This document shows, piece after piece, positions 8,339 to 17,023 of a stretch of DNA of 64,000 bases. The stretch's first letter is position 1, and each line of letters starts with the position of its first letter. A program made the position numbers and the translations under genes. The notes below the pieces were generated by a model. It made no database searches and was not told the origin of the DNA. It was given only the letters and a program-made list of their open reading frames with translations. The stretch covers positions 434,001-498,000 of the forward strand of contig CAVTOO010000007.1 of the NCBI GenBank assembly GCA_963736355.1, given 5' to 3'. Origin of the DNA: CAVTOO01 sp963736355 (GTDB lineage: Bacteria > Pseudomonadota > Alphaproteobacteria > Rhizobiales > Xanthobacteraceae).

Positions 8339-8357
8339 GGCCGGGACAAGCCCGGCC
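8339..8357. repeat. GGCCGGG hairpin repeat
   Basis: GGCCGGG (8339-8345) and CCCGGCC (8351-8357) enclose ACAAG in the context CATGGCCGGGACAAGCCCGG, a common Rhizobiales intergenic hairpin. It may act as terminator between the gene ending at 8302 and the convergent one ending at 8389. Confidence 0.5.
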
Positions 8358-8388
8358 ACGACGACAGAATGGCTGACGAAAGCGTCGC

Positions 8389-8608
8389 TTACATCGACTC
8401 TTCGAGATCGGTCTCGAGGATCGCCATCTGGAAATTGTAGGAACGGTCGTCGTCCTCGTCGTCGACGAACAGCACGCCGATGAACTCCTCGCCGATATAG
8501 ACTTCGGCGGAGTCATCCTTCTTGGGGCGCGGCACGACGCGAAATCTTCTGATTGCCGAACACGCGCTTGAGATAGGTGTCGAGCTTCCTGACTTCCTGA
8601 ACGTCCAC
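8389..8608 (-). CDS. DUF3126 family protein, frameshifted
   Basis: This small gene starts with GTG at 8608 behind AGGAGA. The first frame reads VDVQEVRKLDTYLKRVFGNQK; after removal of one T at 8542-8544 it continues IRVVPRPKKDDSAEVYIGEE, then FIGVLFVDDEDDDRSYNFQM and ends at 8389. The corrected length is 72 residues, normal for DUF3126, a small acidic protein conserved in alphaproteobacteria with unknown function. It sits just downstream of cysE on the same strand (31-base gap), so the two are probably co-transcribed. Confidence 0.85.
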
Positions 8609-8638
8609 GAGATTCTCCTGTAAATGATATGAAAGCGC

Positions 8639-9467
8639 TCACAGCCCTGTGGCGTTGAGCATCTGATCCATGGTGCGCGACGGCTCCGAGCAGCCGGCCT
8701 CGCCGATGACCTGTGCCGGTACGCCGGCGACGGTCACGTTATGCGGCACCGCCTTGACGACGACAGAGCCCGCGGCAATGCGCGCGCAATGTCCGATTTC
8801 GATATTGCCGAAAATCTTGGCGCCTGCGCCGATCATGACGCCGCGACGAATCTTCGGGGTGACGGTCTTCGTTTTCCTTGCCCGTGCCGCCGAGCGTCAC
8901 ACCGTGCAGGATCGACACGTCATTCTCGATGACGGCGGTTTCGCCGACGACGAGACCGGTGGCATGGTCGAGGAAAATGCCACGGCCGATGATCGCATTG
9001 GGATGAATGTCGGTCTGGAACACCGAGGACGAGCGACTTTGCAGGTAGTAGGCGAAGTCCTTGCGGCTCTTGCGCCACAGCCAGTTTGCCAGGCGATGCG
9101 TCTGGATGGCGTGGAAGCCCTTGAAGTACAGCAGCGGGTCGATAAAGCGCGTGGTGGCGGGATCGCGGTCGAACACCGCAACCAGGTCCGCACGCATCGC
9201 CAGCCCGAGATCGGGCTCGTCGCGCAGCGCATCGACATAGGCCTGCCGGATGAGATCGCCCGGCAGCGCCGAATGATCGAGGCGGTCGCTGATGCGATGG
9301 ATGATGGCCGCTTCCAGCGTGTCGTGATGCAGCACATTGGACAGAACGAACGCGGCGAGTTCAGGCTCGCGACGCACGATCTCCTCGCCCTCCTGGCGCA
9401 GGCGCGCCCAGACGGGGTCGAGCTTATCGAGTGTCGCGCCGGGCGCGGTCTTGTTCGGCTGTGCCAT
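8639..9467 (-). CDS. cysE: Serine O-acetyltransferase, frameshifted
   Basis: ATG at 9467 follows GGAGG. The protein has the SATase N-terminal helical domain (LDPVWARLRQEGEEIVRREPE) and the hexapeptide beta-helix with DIHPNAIIGRGIFLDHATG and ILHGVTLGGTGKENEDRHP. At about 8855 an extra C (CCCC) shifts the frame; without it the text continues KIRRGVMIGAGAKIFGNIEIG and ends TMDQMLNATGL, 275 residues, full length for CysE. The enzyme acetylates L-serine with acetyl-CoA in the first step of cysteine synthesis; the C-terminal tail normally binds cysteine synthase. Confidence 0.93.
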
Positions 9468-9636
9468 GGAAGCCTCCAGCGTAGGGTGCCTGCTTATATA
9501 GGCACCACGGGTGTCTTTCCAGTTCCCGGACCAAATCAATTTTGGCCAAGGCATTGATCGTAAAGGACGGTTTTTGAAGGATTAATTTGTTTGCAATCGG
9601 CCGGCCGCTTCGACAAGCTTTGTCCGGGCGGGGGAC

Positions 9637-11037
9637 TTGGGTTTGACCGGAATTGCACGGAAGGGCGGCGCATGGGGTTCTTCCATTGCGGCGTCAGGAA
9701 TTGTCGCGCTTGCGCTGCTGGCGCTGGCGGCACCTGCATTATGGAACGGCTATCCGCTCCTCCAATACGACACCGGCGGCTATCTCGCGCGTTTCTATGA
9801 GGGCTATCTCGTTCCGAGCCGCTCCACCGTGTTCGGGCTATATTTGCATCTCGGCGAAACATCGCATTTCTGGCTGAATGTCGTTGCGCAATCACTGGCC
9901 ACGGTGTGGATCGTGCGATTGACGCTGCGCAGCCTCGACATCGGCGGATGGCGCTGGGCCGCCATCGTCGTCGCCGCGCTGTCGGTCACCACCGCCCTGC
10001 CCTGGCTGTCGAGCCTGCTGCTCACCGACATCTTTGCCGGGCTGGCTGTTCTCGCGATCTGGCTGCTCGCGTTCTGCGCCGGTCACACAACCCGCACGGA
10101 AAAGGCCGGGTTGTTCCTGCTGCTCGCCTTGGCCGGCGCGACACATACCGCGACGTTCGCCGTGATACTCGGGCTGTGCGCCGTCGGCTGGATTGTCTGG
10201 CCGTTCCTGCGCGCCCGGCTCGACATCGCGGGGCTGACGATTGCAAGCGGCTCCATCGTCATGGCGGCGTTGATGCTGCTGAGCGCCAACTATGCGTTGT
10301 CGAAACAGGTCGCCTGGACGCCGGGTGGCTACGGCATCCTGTTCGGCCGCATGCTTCAGGACGGCATCGTCAAGCGTTACCTCGACGACCGTTGCGCCAC
10401 CATCGCCTACAAACTGTGTCCGCACCGCGCGGAACTGCCCGCGACCGCCGACGAGTTTCTCTGGGCCAACAGCGTGTTCAACAGGCTCGGCCGCTTTGCG
10501 GGATTGAACGACGAGATGCGCGACATCGTGCTGGGGAGCCTTCGCGACTATCCGGCGATGCAGGCGCAGACGGCACTCGCCGCGACCGCGCAGCAGCTCG
10601 TCATGGTGCGCACCGGCGAAGGCACCCACGACAAGCTCTGGCACACTTACGGCATCATCGAGCGTTTTATGCCTGATGAAATTGCGGCCATGCGCGCCGC
10701 GCATCAGCAGCGCGGCCTTCTGGATTTCGAGCCCGTGAATGCCGTCCACGTCCCCGTCGCGTTTCTGTCGCTCGCTGCGATGATCGCCTTGCTTGGGCTG
10801 GCACTGTGGCGGCGGCAGATCGACAACTATACGTTGCTCGCAGCGACGATCCTCGTGGCCTATCTCGGCAACGCCGTCGTGCTCGGCGCCATTTCCGGGC
10901 CGCATGACCGCTACGGCGCGCGCATCGTCTGGATCGCGACCTTCGCCGCGCTTGCGGTGTTGCTGCGATGGGCCGGCAAGTTGGCCGCGCGGCAATCTTT
11001 CGACGCGACTATGGCCGCCGCGACAGAAAATCGATGA
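9637..11037 (+). CDS. Polytopic membrane protein of unknown function
   Basis: The 466-residue protein has roughly ten hydrophobic segments and a loop region (about residues 225-370) containing RYLDDRCATIAYKLCPHR. The layout resembles GT-C-like integral membrane proteins, but no catalytic motif is recognised. The start is inferred as TTG at 9637 behind GGGCGGGGGA; no in-frame ATG is available before the first transmembrane helix. The 3' end overlaps the convergent hydrolase gene by 29 bases. Confidence 0.75.
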   Translation: MGLTGIARKGGAWGSSIAASGIVALALLALAAPALWNGYPLLQYDTGGYLARFYEGYLVPSRSTVFGLYLHLGETSHFWLNVVAQSLATVWIVRLTLRSLDIGGWRWAAIVVAALSVTTALPWLSSLLLTDIFAGLAVLAIWLLAFCAGHTTRTEKAGLFLLLALAGATHTATFAVILGLCAVGWIVWPFLRARLDIAGLTIASGSIVMAALMLLSANYALSKQVAWTPGGYGILFGRMLQDGIVKRYLDDRCATIAYKLCPHRAELPATADEFLWANSVFNRLGRFAGLNDEMRDIVLGSLRDYPAMQAQTALAATAQQLVMVRTGEGTHDKLWHTYGIIERFMPDEIAAMRAAHQQRGLLDFEPVNAVHVPVAFLSLAAMIALLGLALWRRQIDNYTLLAATILVAYLGNAVVLGAISGPHDRYGARIVWIATFAALAVLLRWAGKLAARQSFDATMAAATENR

Positions 11038-11761
11038 CGCCCGCCTTGTAGGTCCGGTCACCGACTGCCTTCATGTGATCGCGGCCGGGAATGTCGAGCA
11101 CCTCGGCGCCCTTGATGATCCCCGCCAGCTCATGGGCGGAGCCCGCAATCGGATCGGTGGTGCCGACCGCGATCAGCATCGGCACTTCGAGCGTCGCCGC
11201 TTCCTCGCGGCTCATCAATGTGCGCGACCCGCGCAGACACGCCGCCAGCGCGCGACGATCGGATTTCGTCTGGTCGGCGAATGCGCGAAACGTCCGCGCC
11301 ATCGGGTCGGTCACGTCGGCCAGCGAATCCGCCTCAAGTCCGAGCGCGACCTGCTCTCCCGGACCGCCGCCCGCCACCAGTGTCATCCCAAGACCTGCGA
11401 GCACCGCCGAGCGCACGCGTTGCGGCGCGCGCAGCGTCAGAAACGCGGTGATGCGCGCGCCCATCGAATAGCCCATCACATCCGCACGTGCGATCCCGAG
11501 ATGATCGAGCAGCGCGCGGGCATCGTCCGCCATCAATCCGATGTGATAGCGCTCGGCATCATCGAACTTGGTCGAGGCGCCATGGCCGCGATTGTCGAAG
11601 GCGATGACGCGATAGCCGGCCTTGGTCAGCGTCTCGACCCAGCCGGGCTGCACCCAATTGACTTCCTTCGACGATGCGAAGCCGTGAATGAGCAGCACGG
11701 GATCGCCCGCGCCCTCGTCGAGATAGGCAATGTCGAGATCGTCGCGATGAAAGACGGGCAT
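11009..11761 (-). CDS. Alpha/beta hydrolase
   Basis: The 250-residue single-domain alpha/beta-hydrolase has an oxyanion motif LLIHGFASS (24-31), strand-helix FDNRGHGAST, nucleophile elbow GYSMG with Ser99, acid Asp203 in GTTDPIAG and base His229 in GRDHMKAVG. The triad is complete. Substrate unknown; esterase or C-C hydrolase activity are both possible. It is convergent with the membrane protein upstream on the plus strand, and a palindromic repeat lies 40 bases before its start. Confidence 0.92.
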   Translation of the reverse strand: MPVFHRDDLDIAYLDEGAGDPVLLIHGFASSKEVNWVQPGWVETLTKAGYRVIAFDNRGHGASTKFDDAERYHIGLMADDARALLDHLGIARADVMGYSMGARITAFLTLRAPQRVRSAVLAGLGMTLVAGGGPGEQVALGLEADSLADVTDPMARTFRAFADQTKSDRRALAACLRGSRTLMSREEAATLEVPMLIAVGTTDPIAGSAHELAGIIKGAEVLDIPGRDHMKAVGDRTYKAGVIDFLSRRP

Positions 11762-11801
11762 GAGAGGTCGGATTCCGCATCAAAAGGCGCGGCAATCTAT
11801 A

Positions 11802-11845
11802 GCGTTTTCAAGCGAAGTGGAAACCGGTTCGCGTGAAGAAAACGC
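11802..11845. repeat. Palindromic repeat, GCGTTTTC family
   Basis: Arms GCGTTTTC and GAAAACGC flank AGCGAAGTGGAAACCGGTT and CGCGTGAA. It is the best-preserved copy of this family in the window, together with 42306 and 53303. It lies between two minus-strand genes. Confidence 0.85.
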
Positions 11846-11860
11846 GTCAAACCAAAATGC

Positions 11861-12911
11861 TCAGGCCGGCGCCAAGGCCAGCCTCGCGCGCCGCACCTTG
11901 CGCCGGTCGCACCAGCGTTGCGTCAGGCGCTCGACCGTCGCCTTGATCGAAGCGACGATGCCCAGCAGCGTGAACAGGAACCAGACAATCCATCCCGCGA
12001 GTTGAAACGCCGCGCTGCCGATGACCAGCGCGCTGCGCCCGAGCACCTTGATGATCGCGCGGGTCTGGCTGCCCTTCTTTTCCGCCAGCCGCGCCGCGCG
12101 CGCGAGATCGGCGGGGCCGTCCGCCAATTTCATCACGTCGAACGAGGCGCGAATGCCGGCCGCGCCGCGCACGCGATTGGCGTCCTTGGCGACACGCGCC
12201 AGCGATTGCCGCCTGATCGGCGGCCTTGATGCCGGGCCGCACGGCGACCGCCAGCAGACCGCCGCCGAGTTTCCCGGCGCGCTTGGCATCCTTGATCAGC
12301 GTCAGCCCGGCGCGCGCAGGTGCCGCCGCGCCTAACGAGGCATAGGTGCCCGCCGTCACCGCGAGCCCGGCGCCTGCAAGCCCAAGGATCACGGGATCGA
12401 CCTCGGCACCCGACGCATAGTGCCAGCCCTCGCGCACCACGTCGCGGATGTCGCCGAACACGAACAGATCGCCCGCCAGTGTGCCGGTGAGACTGGCGCC
12501 GTCCTTCACCTCGCCGGTGACGAACCCGCGGGCGAATTGCCATGCGGCGCGCTGTACCGGTCGCGCTTCCGCATCCACAACTGCCGCGAGCGTCTCTAGC
12601 GGCAGCGCCACGCCCTGCGCTTCGGCAAGATCGACGAAACTGCGCGCCAGATCGACATCGTCCTCGCCAAGCGCCACCGCAACCTCGGCCGAAATCTCAC
12701 CAGCCGCCAGCCCGCGCGCGGCGAGACGCAGATCGGAGAGCCGCTCCGGCGCATCCTGCGCGGTGAAGACCGCCAGCGCATGGCGGGCATGCGGCCATAC
12801 AACCATGGCAGCACCGCTGAAAAGCAGGCAAGCCGCCACCGCGAGCCCGGCATGGCGGCGGGCCACATCGGACAAAGCGGTGAATATCGGACGACGAGGT
12901 GCAGCCAGCAT
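11861..12911 (-). CDS. Membrane protein of unknown function, frameshifted
   Basis: ATG at 12911 opens MLAAPRRPIFTALSDVARRH followed by a transmembrane helix (AGLAVAACLLFSGAAMVVW). An acidic soluble region, LAGDLFVFGDIRDVVREGWHY, a second hydrophobic segment and a C-terminal hydrophobic region (FQLAGWIVWFLFTLLGIVAS) follow. The frame breaks near 12208; removing one A joins ADQAA to SLARVAKDANRVRGAAGIRA, giving 349 residues. It resembles uncharacterised Bradyrhizobium-type membrane proteins. Function unknown. Confidence 0.72.
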
Positions 12912-13124
12912 GGACGTTGCGACCAAAGAAGGGCTTCCAGCAATCTTCAACGGTGCGATTGTGTCGGAATTGGTGGTACGGCGTCGCGTTGCCTGAAAAT
13001 GTCGTCGCACCGGCTGGGCACGGCCCTGCCCGCCCAGTATGGTCCGGCCGCCGCGCCCCTTGAGTTCGGACTGGTTCCTGACTGTATCGGATGCTGCACC
13101 TTTGGAATTGAGGAAGTAAGCGCC

Positions 13125-13370
13125 ATGGCCGATCACGTCGTTCCGCATTTTCAGAACAACGCCGGCGTCCCCGTGATCGAGATCGGGGCGACGGAGTTCA
13201 TGTGCATTGGCGCCAGCGCTCCGTTCGATCACCCTCACGTGTTTCTCGACATGGGCGATGATCGCGAAATCATCTGCCCGTATTGCTCGACGTTATACCG
13301 CCACGCGGCGGATCTCTCGGCCAGCGAAGCGCGCCCGGCGGGCTGCGCGGTTAAAGACAAGGCCGCTTGA
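13125..13370 (+). CDS. Zinc-finger CHCC domain protein
   Basis: The 81-residue protein starts at 13125 behind AGGAAG. Cys in FMCIGAS, two His in FDHPHVFLDMG and the pair in IICPYCSTLYRH form the zf-CHCC pattern (PF10276), related to the mitochondrial complex I NDUFS6 subunit. In alphaproteobacteria this protein is a small zinc-binding accessory of complex I or a stand-alone homologue. No nuo genes are near. Confidence 0.88.
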   Translation: MADHVVPHFQNNAGVPVIEIGATEFMCIGASAPFDHPHVFLDMGDDREIICPYCSTLYRHAADLSASEARPAGCAVKDKAA

Positions 13371-13375
13371 ACCGA

Positions 13376-13420
13376 GCATGATCCCGAGACGTGGGAACCG
13401 GTTCTCGGACAAGATCATGC
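13376..13420. repeat. Palindromic repeat, GCATGATC family
   Basis: GCATGATCCCGAGACGTGGG is followed by AACCGGTTCTCGGACAAGATCATGC. It lies between the zinc-finger gene and the flavin monooxygenase, 16 bases before the latter's start codon, so it will be in that gene's leader. Confidence 0.85.
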
Positions 13421-13436
13421 TTCGGAAAATAACAAC

Positions 13437-14624
13437 GTGTCACGCACGATCCTGATCGCCGGCGCCGGAATAGCCGGCCTGACTGCGGCGCTGGCGCTTG
13501 CTCATCGCGGCTTCCACGTCATTGTCGCCGAGAAAGCCGACCGGCTGACCGAGGTCGGCGCCGGTCTGCAACTCTCCCCCAACGCCACGCGCATTCTCTT
13601 TGCGCTCGGGTGTGAAGCGCCGCTGACCGCTGCGGCAATCACGCCCGAGGCCATCGGCGTGATCTCGGCGCGCACAGGCCGGCCTGTCGTCCGTATCCCG
13701 CTCGGCAGCGAGGCGACGCGCCGCTACGGCGCGCCCTATCTGGTGCTGCACCGGGCCGACCTGCAAAAGGCGCTGCTCGACCGCGTCCTGCAAACCCCGG
13801 ACATCGAGCTTCGTCTCGGATCTGAGGTTGAGGACGCCGCGGTGGACCCGCACGGCGTCGCCGCCACGCTCCGGCGCGATGGCCAGCGCATGGAAGAAAC
13901 CGCCATCGCATTGATCGGCGCGGACGGCGTGTGGTCGTCGGTGCGCAGCCGCCTGTTTGGAAACGCCCCGCCGCAATTTTCCGGCAAGATCGCCTGGCGC
14001 GGCACACTCGACGCCGCCCGCCTGCCCTACGCGATCGGTCCGCAGCGCATGCAACTGTGGCTCGGCGCGCAGGCGCATCTCGTGATGTATCCGCTGCGCG
14101 GCGGCCGTCTCGTCAACATCGTGGCCATCGCCGACGGCGACTGGAACAAGCCGGGCTGGAGCGAGCCGGCGCAACCGGGCGAAGTGGCGCGCTACTTCAC
14201 CGCCGGCGAGTGGCCCGTCATCGCGCGGGCGATGATCGACAATGTCACGAACTGGACGCGCTGGGGGCTGTTCAGCGCGCCGCCACTGGAATCATGGACG
14301 AGCGGCCCGGTGGCGCTGATCGGCGACGCCGCGCATGCGATGCTGCCCTTTGCCGCGCAAGGCGCCGGCATGGCCATCGAGGACGCCGCCGTTCTTGCGA
14401 AGTGTCTCGCCGACGCGCCGGGCGAAGTCCCGGGCGCGCTGCAACGCTATGAAGCATTGCGCCGTCCGCGGGTGGAACGCGTGCAGCAGACCGCGCGTCA
14501 ACTTGGAGACATCTATCAATTGCACGGCGTCGCGGCGCTCGCGCGCGACTTCGCAATGAAGACGATGGGTGGTGCGCGCCTTCGATCGCGCCAGGACTGG
14601 ATCTACGACTGGCGCGTCACTTAA
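13437..14624 (+). CDS. FAD-dependent aromatic monooxygenase
   Basis: The 395-residue class A flavoprotein monooxygenase starts with GTG at 13437. Motifs in order: GAGIAGLTAALALAHRG (FAD binding, from residue 8), VLHRADLQKALLDR, GADGVWSSVR (DG motif) and GDAAHAMLPFAAQGAGMAIED (GD motif). It belongs to the salicylate/3-hydroxybenzoate hydroxylase-like group; the substrate is probably aromatic but no catabolic partners are adjacent. The leader carries a palindromic repeat. Confidence 0.92.
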   Translation: MSRTILIAGAGIAGLTAALALAHRGFHVIVAEKADRLTEVGAGLQLSPNATRILFALGCEAPLTAAAITPEAIGVISARTGRPVVRIPLGSEATRRYGAPYLVLHRADLQKALLDRVLQTPDIELRLGSEVEDAAVDPHGVAATLRRDGQRMEETAIALIGADGVWSSVRSRLFGNAPPQFSGKIAWRGTLDAARLPYAIGPQRMQLWLGAQAHLVMYPLRGGRLVNIVAIADGDWNKPGWSEPAQPGEVARYFTAGEWPVIARAMIDNVTNWTRWGLFSAPPLESWTSGPVALIGDAAHAMLPFAAQGAGMAIEDAAVLAKCLADAPGEVPGALQRYEALRRPRVERVQQTARQLGDIYQLHGVAALARDFAMKTMGGARLRSRQDWIYDWRVT

Positions 14625-14651
14625 ATTTTACGCGTCAATAAAATAAGCGTT

Positions 14652-15029
14652 TCAACGCGGCACTGTCTGGGTCTGGCGCGCACCCGGCCGGCGCGGCGGC
14701 GCGGTGAGATTGCAGTTGTCGCGGCGCGCGGCTTCCTCGATGCCCATGCGGCGCCCATGATAGGTCAGATAGTCGCCGCCATAGGCCGCTTCGGCCACCA
14801 TACTTCCGGCCACACCCTGGCGCGCGCGATCCATCAGGCCGCGCAGCTCCGTCTCCTTCTCGACAACGCTGACATATTCGGTGCTGAGCTGCTGGCAATT
14901 GTAGAGCGCATAGCGCGCCGGATCGACGAAGGACGACCCAAGCTGATCGGCATTGGTGCTGCAGCCGGCCAGCGCCAGGCCGAATAACGCGAAGGCAGGG
15001 AATCGAGCGCGAATCATTCCGGCATCCAT
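14652..15029 (-). CDS. Small putative lipoprotein
   Basis: The 125-residue protein has a signal sequence and a lipobox (FGLALAGCS), so it should be lipidated on Cys23. The mature part has a helical segment (NCQQLSTEYVSVVEKETELRG) and a Pro/Arg-rich end. The start may be the fifth-codon Met (15017) rather than 15029. Similar small lipoproteins are common and uncharacterised in Rhizobiales. Function unknown. Confidence 0.78.
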   Translation of the reverse strand: MDAGMIRARFPAFALFGLALAGCSTNADQLGSSFVDPARYALYNCQQLSTEYVSVVEKETELRGLMDRARQGVAGSMVAEAAYGGDYLTYHGRRMGIEEAARRDNCNLTAPPRRPGARQTQTVPR

Positions 15030-15095
15030 GTTCCGCCGGCAGCGATGACCGGCGCGCCCATCAAGCGCGTCATCGCGACGATTTCAAGACCCTGC

Positions 15096-15140
15096 GCATG
15101 ATCCCGAAAAGTGGGAACCGGTTTTCGGACAAGATCATGC
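15096..15140. repeat. Palindromic repeat, GCATGATC family, consensus copy
   Basis: GCATGATCCCGAAAAGTGGG followed by AACCGGTTTTCGGACAAGATCATGC. The arms are complementary (GCATGATC/GATCATGC; CCGAAAA/TTTTCGG). It sits between the lipoprotein start and a short minus-strand gene. Confidence 0.9.
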
Positions 15141-15156
15141 GCAAAACGAGCAACCC

Positions 15157-15318
15157 CTACGCCGCGCGGGCCGCATCCGGCATCGCCACGACATGGGCCC
15201 TCGCCTCGCATTCCCGCGCGAAGGTTTCCAGCACTCTGGCATCGGCCGCGGGCAATGTCGCAGCCAACCGCCTGGCGCGGTCCGCCTGCATCAACCACGT
15301 GAGTTCGTCTCTGTTCAT
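15157..15318 (-). CDS. Small protein of unknown function
   Basis: A 53-codon frame begins MNRDELTWLMQADRARRLAA and continues TLPAADARVLETFARECEAR. It is helical and charged and resembles short hypothetical proteins seen in Bradyrhizobium relatives. A second ATG two codons upstream (15324) is possible. No convincing ribosome-binding site is seen. Support comes from protein-like composition and non-overlap with other genes. Confidence 0.5.
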   Translation of the reverse strand: MNRDELTWLMQADRARRLAATLPAADARVLETFARECEARAHVVAMPDAARAA

Positions 15319-15496
15319 CGGCATCGCGAATCGTGCCCCGTTGACTTCTCTCAAGCTGCCGATCCGCCGGCGAATTACAATTCTTGTGTTTTGACGAAAT
15401 GAGGGATTCATCGACTCGATTCTGTCTGCTGGCGACAAACGCGCGGCGATTTGCAGTGATTCGCGGTGTCGGCATTTGCGCGATAGGATGCGCTTC

Positions 15497-16348
15497 ATGA
15501 CACATCCCAACGCCTCGCCTCTCGATCTCGACCATCTGCGCCAATGGATCGGGCGCAGCGAAACGCAGGACGACATCGTCACGCCGCGCATCTTCGATAG
15601 CCTGCGCGCGACGCTGGACGGCTTCGGCGATGAGGAGCCGATGCCGTCGCTGCACTGGTGTCTAGCGCCGGTGCTGCCGCCGATGTCGGCGCTCGGTGAA
15701 GACGGCCATGCCGCGCGCGGCGGCTTTCTGCCGCCGGTGCCGCTGCCGCGCCGGATGTGGGCGGCAGGCGAACTCGTTCTGCACCGCGCGCTCAAAGCCG
15801 GCGATTCGGTGCGCCGGACCTCGCATGTCGCGGACGTCGCCCTCAAGCAGGGCCGCACGGGTCAGCTGTGCTTCGTCACCGTCGATCATCGCATCACTGT
15901 GGCGGACACGATCGCCGTCGAGGAGCGTCAGCATCTGGTCTATCGCGAGGCGCCCGGTCCCGGCGCGCCTGCCGTCCCGCCGTCGACGGCACGCCACACG
16001 GCGCAATGGACGCACGCAGTCGACATCAACGCCGCGCTTCTGTTTCGCTATTCGGCATTGATCTTCAATGCCCACCGCATCCACTATGATCGCGACTGGT
16101 GCCGCACTGAGGGCTATTCCGGTTTGGTCGTCCACGGCCCGCTGCAGGCCGCGCTGCTGCTGCATTTCGCGACGTCGCTGCTCGGCCGCACGCCGCACCG
16201 TTTCGACTTTCGCGCCACCGACGCGCTGATGGACGATCAGGGCCTCATCCTCAATGCCACCAAGGGCGCGGACGGGATGACGCTCTGGGCCACCGACCGC
16301 TCCGGCCGCGTGACAATGCAGGCCAATGCACGAGGAGTATCACCATGA
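15497..16348 (+). CDS. MaoC/HTD2-like acyl-CoA dehydratase
   Basis: Starting at 15497 (AGGAT 8 bases upstream) the protein has 283 residues. The C-terminal half contains FRYSALIFNAHRIHYDRDWC and GYSGLVVHGPLQAALLL, the active-site and dimer motif of hot-dog (R)-enoyl-CoA hydratases of the mesaconyl-C4-CoA hydratase/HTD2 group. The N-terminal half (LPPMSALGEDGHAARGGFLPP) is the degenerate hot dog. It would hydrate or dehydrate an acyl-CoA; the substrate is not fixed. Its stop overlaps the cupin start (ATGA), so the two are translationally coupled. An ATG at 15488 is an alternative start. Confidence 0.9.
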   Translation: MTHPNASPLDLDHLRQWIGRSETQDDIVTPRIFDSLRATLDGFGDEEPMPSLHWCLAPVLPPMSALGEDGHAARGGFLPPVPLPRRMWAAGELVLHRALKAGDSVRRTSHVADVALKQGRTGQLCFVTVDHRITVADTIAVEERQHLVYREAPGPGAPAVPPSTARHTAQWTHAVDINAALLFRYSALIFNAHRIHYDRDWCRTEGYSGLVVHGPLQAALLLHFATSLLGRTPHRFDFRATDALMDDQGLILNATKGADGMTLWATDRSGRVTMQANARGVSP

Positions 16349-16821
16349 CCGATCCCGACCACTGGAAGCATCACGGCGTGCAGGTCATCAAGGGCGACCG
16401 GCTCGATCCCAACACCGCGCAGACACCGGGCATGTTCCGTCAGGCGGCGATCAACCATGCTCGCGTCGGCGCGCAGAAGATCTGGGCCGGCACGGTCTCC
16501 ATCGAGCCGAACGCCAAGACCGGCGTGCATCATCACGGCGAGTTGGAGAGCGTCATCTATGTGGTGCGCGGGCGGGCGCGCATGCGCTGGGGCGACCGGC
16601 TCGAATATGTCGCCGAGGCCGAAGCCGGCGATTTCATCTTCGTGCCGCCCTTCGTGCCGCATCAGGAGATCAACGCCGATCCAGACAATCCGCTCGAATG
16701 CGTGCTGGTGCGCTCGGACAACGAAGCCGTCGTGGTGAACATCACCGACATCGAGCCGGTCGAGAAACCGGAAGACGTTTACTGGATCGACCCGATCCAC
16801 AAGCACGGCGGCAAGCCGTAA
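16345..16821 (+). CDS. Cupin domain protein
   Basis: The 158-residue single-domain cupin has metal ligands in GVHHHGELESVIYVVRGRAR (His-His-x3-Glu) and in PPFVPHQEIN (second cupin motif His). It may be an isomerase, dioxygenase or sensor; the coupling to the MaoC-like dehydratase through ATGA overlap suggests a shared acyl-CoA or organic acid pathway. No further operon members follow. Confidence 0.9.
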   Translation: MTDPDHWKHHGVQVIKGDRLDPNTAQTPGMFRQAAINHARVGAQKIWAGTVSIEPNAKTGVHHHGELESVIYVVRGRARMRWGDRLEYVAEAEAGDFIFVPPFVPHQEINADPDNPLECVLVRSDNEAVVVNITDIEPVEKPEDVYWIDPIHKHGGKP

Positions 16822-17023
16822 GCACATCGGCCCACTGATACGTGCGCGCGCAGGCAACGTTCGTTTCTGTGCAACTCGCGGGAAGAACCGGAAACTGCGT
16901 CGCTGCGTTGATGCGCGTTATAAACACGGCGCAAGACTGTCAAAAAACATTGGTCCACAAGCGCGATTGACCTCCGCCCCGCGCGCCCTCAGAGTCGAAT
17001 CACGGTCTGGGGAGATCATCACA

